From NCBI GenBank assembly GCA_027946555.1, contig JAPEVC010000053.1:1-64000 (forward strand): DNA of 64,000 bases, read 5' to 3'. Source of the stretch: Gnomoniopsis sp. IMI 355080. Its lineage: Eukaryota > Ascomycota > Sordariomycetes > Diaporthales > Gnomoniaceae. The position numbers and the translations under genes are program-made. Shown piece after piece: positions 54,994 to 64,000 of this stretch (position 1 is the first letter of the stretch; the number at the start of each line of letters is the position of its first letter). The notes beneath the pieces were generated by a model. It searched no databases. It had not been told where the DNA came from and saw only the letters and a list, made by a program, of their open reading frames with translations.

Positions 54994-57900
54994 TGTGTCT
55001 GTGCGTGTAGGTGTATGTATATCTCTATTCGTATACATGTTCTGTGTCATGTTAGCTTATAGAAAAACAAGAGTGAGATTGATACATCTCTAGGTCAAAG
55101 TACTACGAGGCGCTTGTTATCGCTGGATTGAATGAATCCGGTGTTTGCTTGATATCCGTACAGTACCAAAGTTTCTTGCTCTACTGCAAAAATGGTATCA
55201 AGTCCCCCCGGGGAAGGCGAGCGATTCATTGCAAAGGTTGTTGGCTGTCTCCACGCCTGGGCCTTGGGCATCGGCATGAAATTGAGGTACCCGCGGTCTC
55301 ACCAAATTTCTACCTCGTCTCACCGTACCAATACATGCTTGGCAGGTGGACTACGGAGAACCGCGCTGGTCTCCCGAGCGCCCCAGGCCCTTTTCAGATT
55401 TTCAGCCCTGCCAGAAAACCCCTGTTTCCATAGACATTCCTTTCAAGCTTCTGTGCGGCAACCGGCGACCGGCTGCTGCTGTTGTTGGTGTCTGTGCCTG
55501 TGAACCGCTGCATAGGATTCTTCCTTTCATGTATGTACTGTATATACTGCGTATGTTATGCTCACGCGATTATGTTGTGATGACGCTGCATCTGTAATTA
55601 TCTTGCGGCTGGAGATACTATACTCTCATATGTAGGTAGCTCGCAGGATTGAAGCGTCTTTGTGCAGAAACATAACATACTTTTTGGGGGGGGGGGGTGT
55701 TAATCGTTAGGCTCGATGTGATGGTGCATAGAGAGGCTCAAAACAGGGCCGCGGTCAGCACCCTGGGAAAGTTCCAACAACCAACTTTCTCCAAAGGAAC
55801 GGGCTGACTTCCTGATGTACCAGGTGCTTTGCCTCTGAAACTCCATTTGAGAGTGATGGCAACATTGCAGTGCCGTGAGCCGGGGCAGTCAGATACCCTG
55901 CTACCGTAGGTTCTGTCAATGCGTCCAGTACCGATAAAATATCACCCTTCTCATCGGGCATGGAAGCCCACCTACTAACGGAGTCTCGTTTCCACAAGAG
56001 GCAATGTGTATGGTAAAGTGCTAGAGTGCCTTCCAGAGTCGACAATAGTTGGGGCATAGGCCTACATACTTTTAGTCACTAGACACATTGTCAATTCTCA
56101 ACGACGATCAACCATTTCCCGCAGCGACAATCTCATGCAAGAAGCGCGACATTCTTTCATGATGACGATCCTCCACATTCTCTCGCTATTCTTTCCATCC
56201 ATTTCGGTCACTAGGCTCAAGAGATGGGAAAAGACTTTGGTCAGATTCCCACAATAGGCCGAGACATCCGGATGGGGGTGGAAAGAGAAAGAGGAAAATT
56301 GATAATGAAAAAAAATCTACTGCTGCGGGTTCTCCACCGCAGTCTCTTGATTTCGGTATAATTCCATCATGCCCTTTGTTATTCGCCTTCGAAGCCTGCG
56401 ATTCGCGACTCCATCCTTCACTTTTGCGCCAGCCTCCTCAGCGGACACCTGCACACCTACTGCGACAGGACCCAATGGATCTAGAACAACGAGATCTACA
56501 CAGTATAAGTCCTTGTTCCAGCACCCGTCGGGTCCCCGTACAGTGTGCCAAAAAGAACCAGACCAAAAAAAACAACGACACAAAAACAAATAAAGATCAC
56601 CCCGGGGGCATCAAAGATCTGAGCGTGTTCACGCTCAAGCTCAAGCTCGTGACAATGTTTTCCGCCCCGCAAGTGCCAAAGTGGAGCCCCGTGCGCAAAC
56701 AAAACAACTCACCTTGCCGACGGGACTGTATTCCCCATTCTCCTTTCACCCCGGAAAGAGTAGCGGTAAGCAGCGGCTGAAATTTGACTTTGGGACACTC
56801 ACCCACACACACACAAACTTCCAACCCCCACTCCCCCCGGCCGGGAGCGGGCGAGAAGTTAGTCGTGCGTGAGGGAAAAGGGCAGAAGGGCTAAATCAAA
56901 CAAGAGAGAAGAAAGAGACTGCAACGCCCATCTGCAACGTGACACGTGGTAGTGGAGTCCCCCCAAAATCCTTCTAGGCCTTCTAGAGGAAGGGGGGGGG
57001 GTGGCAAAGCGGTGCGCGCGAGACGAGGGTAGCAGTCTGCTCGGATTCGGAGGAGACAACGCAACGCAACGCACACCGAAACGCAGCCCAGACAAGATAC
57101 TGTCGGGGGGAGGGGGTCGAGTTTCTTATCAATAGCCTCTTTTGCTATTGCTGTCGCCTTTGACGGGTTTGCAACCTGAGAACACAGATTGCTAGACTGA
57201 CTCGAACCTCCCGCTGAACACGAAATTAGTATGTTACTGTACAGTACAATACCTAACTACTACTACAGCAGAGACACTATACCACATGGCCCCTCCCCCC
57301 CAAAACTCCCCTCGGGTCAAGAAAACAGAGAGTTTCGGCATGCGGTCCGGGCCTTCACCACCAGACTGCTGTCATCTCACTCCCTCCCGCTCCCTCTGAC
57401 CGGTCCAGACCATAGTACTACGTGATCAAAGTTCTATACCGGCCAAGCTTGAGAAGTAGGTACCTGGGCTGACCAGCTGACCGACGTGCTACGTCAGTGG
57501 CTAAAGAAACAAGTAGACCACCCGTACCCAACGCCTCGGCTTCGGTAGCTGAGAGATGCCTGTCAGCGGTGCATCGAGCAATCTGCAAAGACCGATCACC
57601 TGCGCAGGAACCCGAGCATCTCACAGGTCCGGGCGCCCATCCCTTACCCCCTTTTTTTTTGCTCCCAGTGGTTGGTCCGTGGGGGAAGGTCGGGGGGTTT
57701 TGCTGCTGATGTTTTGATAATTCGGTCTTTGCGGGAACGGGACCTGCGGATGATTTCACCGCCTGCGCGCACTTGTCAGCCTTATTACCCAAAACCAGCT
57801 CATGCTGCTCGATGATGGGCGACAAAGCCACGATCACGATCCGGCCGTTTTGCTCCGCTTGTCACGTTTGCGGATGATGCCGTGTGGGACACACACAAAG

Positions 57901-59464
57901 AAAAAAAAAGGACTACCAGGAAGTACTATGTAATGCGATACCTGAGACTATGTATGACCTTTTTTGAATTTCCACATAAGTATCTTTCAGCCTCGCTCGC
58001 CATTTCCCGGACATGTCGGTCAAGGCCAAGCTGCAGTAGCCTTGCCAATCTTGCCTACCGTACGATACACGTATGGGAAGAATGGGTTTGCCTCCAAGGA
58101 GGGCAGGAAGGCAGCCCACAGCTGCCTCCTTTTGACGAGCAAACAATGGCACCCGGGGACCCCGTCTCGGGCGTTTTGGGGGGCAGAAGAGGCCCAGACG
58201 TCGTGGGAGGTGAGACTAATCAGTGAATGCAAGCATAGAAAGGTAAAGGGGAACGGGCTGCAGCAGGTCTCTGGCATACTCAGGGCCCTTCATCTTCATG
58301 CTCATTGCTAGAGGCTGTGGGCTCTTGGTGATGTTCTGCGTATAGTACTGTGTATCTACACAGGCTCACAACATGGCGTGCGTATGTTACATAGATCGAT
58401 AGATCAGCTAGGCCGGAGCAGTTCCTCGGAATGGAGTCGCACACGCATCTCTGGACCGCTTACCGATTGTCATGTTTGACCGACACTAAGTGCCCCGGGC
58501 GGTTTGTGCCACAGGAGATTCATCATGACGCGGGCGATCCGAACACATCCCCCAAAGTAGATCTCACTCACGCTCAGCCTGGTGATGAGGTGTGTTTGAA
58601 GATTCGCGGAATAGACGTAATAAGTACAATCATGTGTGTTGTCGTTTTGCATCCGTAAGACGGGCGACGGAAGTGAGACTACTTGCTTCGCCCTCGAAAA
58701 AGATTCGTTCCCCACGAGTGCTTGCATACCGTCACTCGATGAGATGATGTCTCTGACCACACTTCACAAGTCCATCGTCAGTGGCTTATTAACAACGGAC
58801 AGAGTTGAACGACCAGAGACTGCGTCTGTACCACCAACACGCGCATACGTGGATATTTTGTCACGCAAGTAACGTTTCCAAGGAAGGCTCATTATACTGT
58901 TCTCTAATTCAAGCTACATAGTTCGAGTCGTCCGAATGACAAACCTAATTCCTAATAAAAAGACTCCGTACTATTCTAACTTACTACGCCTGTCGAAAGG
59001 CAGTTCGACCTTTGACCACACCTATTCAAGACCGAGCAAATCCTTCCCCCTCGCGTCCTCGAAAGGTAATGGATGTGTCGCTCGTTACAAGGGGGGTATC
59101 CTATTCCATAGACAACGGTCTGTACACTGATGTTGTTGTATATATTTGGGTACTTCAAGAGGGAACGCCTATGCAATCCGTTCCCACAAACATTAAGTCT
59201 TTGGCGAAACCAGATGCTCAAGAGCAAGAAATGTCGTCAACCGGCTCCAGGACGGTTGAGAATGCTGTAGAGGGCGAGCAGGGCTGTACTCATGATTGCA
59301 TGCCTTGTCGGGTGTCTGGTCGGAAATCCATGCTCTCTGCAGCCTATTTCGAGTACGGTTGTCCGTTCCAAAGCGAGTGCACTCATAATTCATGAACCGA
59401 GCGTGCTGTTTGTCGTGATATTTGGAGCGAAGAGTTGAGCCAGTCTTGTCGAGTAAACAAGTCT
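53402..59464. other. 6 kb intergenic region between vac7 promoter and the Uds1-like gene
   Basis: Includes the vac7 upstream region (53.4-54.2 kb), a cluster of short palindromes near 54553-54660, a (GT)22 microsatellite (54943-54986), a G12 tract (55686-55697) and a G10 tract (56992-57001). ORFs such as 56376-56780, 57418-57837 (minus) and 58431-58872 have no recognisable domain. If a gene is present it is non-coding or too diverged to see. Confidence 0.5.
54943..54986. repeat. (GT)22 microsatellite
   Basis: A perfect GT dinucleotide run, extended imperfectly (AT, CT and GC interruptions) to about 55008. Alternating purine-pyrimidine runs of this length can adopt Z-DNA and vary in length between strains. 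Confidence 0.9.
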
Positions 59465-61487
59465 TTACTCTCTAATCATAGACTCTCTTGGCGAGACGGC
59501 TCCTTCTTCTTTCTTTGCGCCAACACCCGCGAACCACCCGCCAATCCAGCTCTGCCTCTTGTTCGCCGCAGCCTGCGCCTCATTGTTCTCCTGCACCAGT
59601 CTGAGGGGTCGAGGCTTGTTACCCGCGGCGAAGCTCTGCGTGACCTTCTTCTCACGGGGCGGACTCTGGTTCGGCGTGCTGCTGACCGTGTCCTTGTCGC
59701 CATTCGCCATCGACGAGGAGTCCCCGCTGACGCTTGACGTTTCCGAACGGTGGCTGCCAGGGAAATTGCCCGGGACCGAGGCGGCCGTGGCCCCAGACGC
59801 CTGACGTTCGCGCTGCTGTGAGCTGAAGAAGTCCCGGGACGAACGCAGGGTTGGGGATAAAGGGCCGTCCGGACCCTTGTACATTTGGTTGACTACAGAG
59901 GCGGCCCCCGTGTACTGCTCGCTCATGGGCCGTGAACGACGGACCGACTGCGATCGCCCCATCCCGATCGGAATACTAGGTGCCGTGTCGGGGTTGGTGT
60001 GTGCGCTGTTCGCCGCCACTGGCATGACTGACATGGGACGAGGTCGCTTGACTGCGGCGGCGGCGTCGTTGCTACCGATGGCCATGGACTTGGCGCGCTG
60101 GAGGATGGATGATCCTGAGGCCTGGGGAGGAGGCGGCAGGTCCTTGTCCGTGTTGGGTTTCGCACTACCCTCGGTCTGGTCAAGAATGTGCTCGAAGTTG
60201 TCGTGCTGAAGTAGGCGTTCGATGATCCTGTTAATATATAGCGTCAAAGCCTTGTTCTGGTCCTTCATGGACCGCAGCTCGGCTTCAAGACGGCGGGCGA
60301 GCTCGTTCTGCTCCTGCTCCTCGCCATCAGAAGCGTCATTCAGCTCGTCGGCCAGGCTGGCACCTCCTGCTTTGCCCTCGAGAGCAGCCAGGGCATCCTC
60401 ATTGGCCTGACTGCCTCGCATGTAGCTGAAGTCATCCCTTCCCAAGTCGCCGCTCAGTGTCTTCTCTTGCAACAGCAACTGATAGCTCTCATTGTCCTCC
60501 ATAAGGCGAGCGTTGGCCATGCGAGTCTCCATGAGCAGGCGCTCAACCTCCTGCAGTCTGCCGCCGCCCTGGTTCTCAGACTCCACAAGCTTAATCTGGG
60601 CCTCTGCAAGTTCCAGCCGAAGCGACTCAATCAGCTTGTCCTTTTGCAGAATCAACTTGGATTGATTTCGAGAATCGCTACGTTGGAGAGATGCGGGTGG
60701 AGCAAAGCTGCCGCCGTCGACAGATGGCGATCCTGGGTTGGCTGCTAGGCGTGGTCAGTGTTTGATACGTCCAATTTTTAATTTTTTTGGGTAATAGGCC
60801 ATCTGGTAATAACTTACCTGATCGTGAAGACCTCGAGTCATCATCAGGAACCATCTTCTGTTGATTGAGTGAGTCCTTGAGACGTGCAATGACCATTTGC
60901 ATCTCCTCCTCCTTGTTGGCCATCTCCTCCTTCTCTTTCACGATAGAGGAGCGCTCCGCCTCATAGATGGCCTCCATCTCCCTGATCTTGCGGGTGGCAT
61001 CCCTCTTTTCGTTCTGCAAAGCCTCATTCTGCTCCTCGAGCTCGTGACACTTCTCCTCGTACTTGACTTGATCCTTGGTGACTTCGTCAAACTTGGCCTG
61101 AAGCACCTCGGCCTGTTTTCTGTACTCTTCGGAAGATATCTCGGCCCTGGACAACCGTTCCTTCAGATCGTCCAGAGCGGCTATGTTCCCGGCGCGGGCT
61201 GTCTCTTTTTCCTCGACAGACGCGCTGTTGGGGTTCGAGCCGTTGGCACCAGGAGGGAGTAGTGACTTCCTTCGTTCTCCTGCTGCTTGACGCGCAGACA
61301 CAGGCGTGCCGGTGCGGAATGAACGGGTGCGGGAATGGCTGTTCACGGCGGCGGGGTGCTCAGCAGGAGAGCCACCGTTTGGGGTTGATGATCGAGGAGT
61401 GGCCCGCGAAGGGGAGGACGAGGCAGTCGACGACGAGTTGAGGTCCCGACCCGTAACGGGGGGTTTCTTGGCGGCAATGGAAGACAT
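59465..61487 (-). CDS. Uds1-like coiled-coil protein (Up-regulated During Septation family)
   Basis: Two minus-strand exons, 61487-60818 and 60741-59465, with a 76-base phase-1 intron; 648 aa. The start is the first ATG (MSSIAAKKPPV). After a Ser/Pro-rich N-terminus, a long coiled coil runs about 105-225 (IAALDDLKERLSRAEISSEE, then EEKCHELEEQNEALQNEKRD), matching the start of the fungal Uds1 domain. A second helical region follows at about 255-350 and includes LRLELAEAQIKLVESENQ and ALTLYINRIIERLLQHDNFE. The C-terminal 250 residues are Ser/Pro/Arg-rich with a tryptophan-bearing end (RQSWIGGWFAG). The family is named after a fission yeast gene induced in septation; molecular function is unclear. 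The intron ends in TAGCAG, so two in-frame acceptors exist. Family call is moderately confident. Confidence 0.75.
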
Positions 61488-64000
61488 GGTCGAGTGGTGA
61501 GTGTTGGACAAGATGGATGTGGACTCGACAAGCAGGCTGAGAGAGGAGAGGAAAAGCCGGGGGAAGACCGGAGACGCCTATAGCGCAGAAGTGGTTTATA
61601 ACAAGCAAGCCCAGTCGGCAATGGCGTGGGCGAACGTGGGCAGGAACAAGATGCGGTGAGTGGGATGCAGTGGTACTGGACCTGAACAGAGCGTCGCCCG
61701 CTTGAAAGTGGATATCGCTATTGCCTCTAAGTCAGGGTATCACTGGGCATGGACCAAAGTAGGGAAAACGATTGTGTCTGTTGCGAAGGAATGGCGTTTA
61801 GCGCGGCGACGTTACTGAGGCCTTCTTGTTTTGACGGGCGATGAAATTGGAATGATGCATGTGCAGTGCGCCTAGCAACGAGCAACGAGCAACGTCGGTA
61901 TTCTTAGAAACAAGGTGGCGTTTTCTCTTAAACGGCCATGCAGTGACTTGACTCCAGTCAGACGCAGCGATTCGAAAGTCCGGCAGTACACACACACGAA
62001 CACGCGGCAGCCAAACAGCAGCGCAGATCAGCGCTGACACGGAACGAGGCAGTGACTGGAGACTGGAGAGTCCGGGGGTGCAGGGGCTTGCACAGCATGC
62101 CGAGTTAGTGCAGTGAGGCGCTGCAACCGCAACTTACCTAACAGTGGCCCTCGTCTATTTACCACCTCGCAGCACTGACAGGTTCTTCGCGACCCTCCCA
62201 GCGCTCGCATGACAAGCTATTCCGGCTCGCCCCCTTTTCGATATTCACCCGAAGAGGGTACACACGTTGGCCATCCAGCTTTGGAAAGAAAAACAATAAA
62301 AAAAAAATTCTAGATATGCGCGTGACAAATGATCACGGCCTTGACTCTCGTAGCCGGGCTGGGTATTATTGGCCAATTGTCTGTTCTCAACAACTCAACC
62401 TGGAGTAGACTTTTGGCTAGCGGTTGACAGGCTGCAGCTAATAAGCTCGTCGGCTAGATCCATACGCTCTGGCCTACTCAGCTCCGAAACACCTTCTGCA
62501 GTCGGTCGCTGCCCACCTGGGCACCTGCCTTCAGCCTCGCTCCCCTGCCACCTCCAGCTGCCACCGGCAGTGCGTGGAAAGTCTGCTGGATTTTCAAAGT
62601 TGGTTTGATGTGAAGTCTGTCGAACTCGTTGCCTGCACGAAACCCGAGTCGCAGAATAGCCAGTCTGCTTGCAGCGTATGCCTGACATTCGCAGTCTTGT
62701 CTACTGAAACGCCCGGTTCATATCCGTGAGATGCATCCATGCGAGCAATATCCCGGCTTGATAAATTCGCTCTGCTGCAGGTACCGAGTCCTGGGCTGTC
62801 CCACCGTCTCATCTGGATGAAGCCCCGACCTTCTAAACAGCCTTCTAGAATTCCCGTGAGTCACCCACGAACCTCCCTCGTGCATTACCATTCAATGTCG
62901 GGCGCTGCTGGGGACGGAGATTGCCATGGGGGTTCTGGCCGTCGATTTACCCTCTTGAGTGGTCACCTTGATCAAGCTCATCTAGATGTTTATGCCGCAC
63001 CATGTGAATATTACCGGGAGCGCAACAGCTATCGTTTGCTGGTGCTTGCTGTGCCGGAGTGTCCGGGCAGGTGTTCATGGTTCATTTATCAATGGGTCTC
63101 GCCCTCCAAGCGCATCCTGCACATGCTGAACCGTGGTCTACTCCAGGGTCTCCACGGCATCGGATGAAGTATTGTACACATAATATGAAAGTGACGTGCA
63201 ATGCTGGTGCAAAAAAACAAAAAAAAGAGAACGTTCCGCACTTGACGGCAGCCAGTTCTGAGGCCTCATGGTTACAAGCGAGATTGTCCAGCCGAGCAAG
63301 AACGAAGTGGTGATCGTCGTCAATCGTGAGCGGAACGCAGAATCTCCATGTGCAGTGCTTCGCAGTGGATCGATGACATGCCGCCGACACGTTGAAGCCG
63401 TTTATTACAGGGTCCGGACACGCTCGGGTCTCGCGCTGGCCGGTGGTATCCGGTGGATCTCTCGGCTACAGAGTTTGGAGGACGTCGATTGCGCCGTCGT
63501 CTCAGTGTACATACGGCGCGAGACTCGCTGTCGGTCGTCTATTGTCCCCAGGGCATCGTGTCCCGATCCAACAATACCGTGAAGTGGAGTATGTCAACGT
63601 TTGAGCATATGCGTTCTCTTCCAACCACCTAGTCGAAAGAAAGTGCACAGGGCGAGTCTAATTCAGATAATGTGAGAGGGCGTATGGCTTTCACGAGCCT
63701 GATCGCCCAACGGTGCAGTGACTACTTATTTTGAAGTGCTAGCAAGAACTGCGTGTTCCAGGATATATCCTGCTCGACGTCCTTCGTGGAATCTGTCTGG
63801 CTCCAACTTGTCCCATCGATCTAGTTTCCAAGCAGATTACAGTCAAGAGTTACTTTTTCAGTGCCGAGGGGGAGGTTATGCCTACATACGAGGTTTGGTC
63901 CCGTTGGAACGACTTGTCAGAACCCTCAATCTAGAGTCGCTGGGTGCTTGGTTGACCAAAAAACATAGGACAAAAGCTGTTGCTTATGATCCTGGGATGA
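61488..64000. other. 2.5 kb region to the window end: promoter of the Uds1-like gene and unassigned sequence
   Basis: The first several hundred bases are the upstream region of the minus-strand Uds1-like gene. The ORFs at 62739-63167 and 63268-63582 (plus) have no recognisable domain and overlap minus-strand ORFs of similar length. No gene is called. Confidence 0.5.

Noticed and set aside
1..64000. CRISPR array, rRNA operon or intact transposon
   Set aside because: No regularly spaced direct repeats, rRNA signatures, transposase, reverse transcriptase or integrase motifs were seen in any frame.

Overview
The window is nuclear DNA of a filamentous ascomycete (Pezizomycotina, most likely a Sordariomycete). 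The support is short GT-AG introns of 52 to 198 bases, single genes with long flanking spacers, and fungal-only families such as a glucose-oxidase-type GMC oxidoreductase, Vac7, a Uds1-like coiled-coil protein and a fused HisH-HisF enzyme. Seventeen protein genes are supported. No rRNA, tRNA, intact transposon or CRISPR array was recognised.

Layout. 0-13 kb is a dense housekeeping block: NBR1-type autophagy receptor (+), Nop13-like nucleolar RNA-binding protein (-), homoserine kinase (+), Sts1/Cut8 proteasome tether (+) and Rad52 (+). 12.9-20.0 kb is a 7.1 kb stretch without a recognisable gene. 20-31 kb holds a secreted glucose-oxidase-like enzyme (+), a Vps62-like protein (-), a TFIIIC triple-barrel subunit (-), His7 (+), and an ornithine decarboxylase antizyme (-) whose two frames are joined by a +1 frameshift. 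33-37 kb has a Yippee-domain protein (+) and a Dug1-type Cys-Gly dipeptidase (+). 40-46 kb has a large uncharacterised protein (+) convergent with an uncharacterised P-loop NTPase (-). 47-62 kb has a GPI-anchored wall protein (-), Vac7 (-) and a Uds1-like protein (-), separated by long spacers of 2 to 6 kb.

The genes are individually regulated and do not form a metabolic cluster. Recurring themes are amino-acid and nitrogen metabolism (homoserine kinase, His7, dipeptidase, antizyme) and vacuole/autophagy function (NBR1, Vps62, Vac7). Both amino-acid biosynthetic genes have Gcn4/CPC1-type TGACTC elements upstream.

The most striking element is the antizyme gene. After splicing, the zero frame ends in TCC TGA 17 bases past the intron, and the +1 frame continues uninterrupted into the conserved antizyme domain. 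A potential stem-loop starts directly after the stop codon. Gene models that forbid frameshifts would split or lose this gene. The best candidates for undescribed biology are the 1039-residue protein with a Cys/His-rich N-terminal module and the 518-residue P-loop NTPase next to it.
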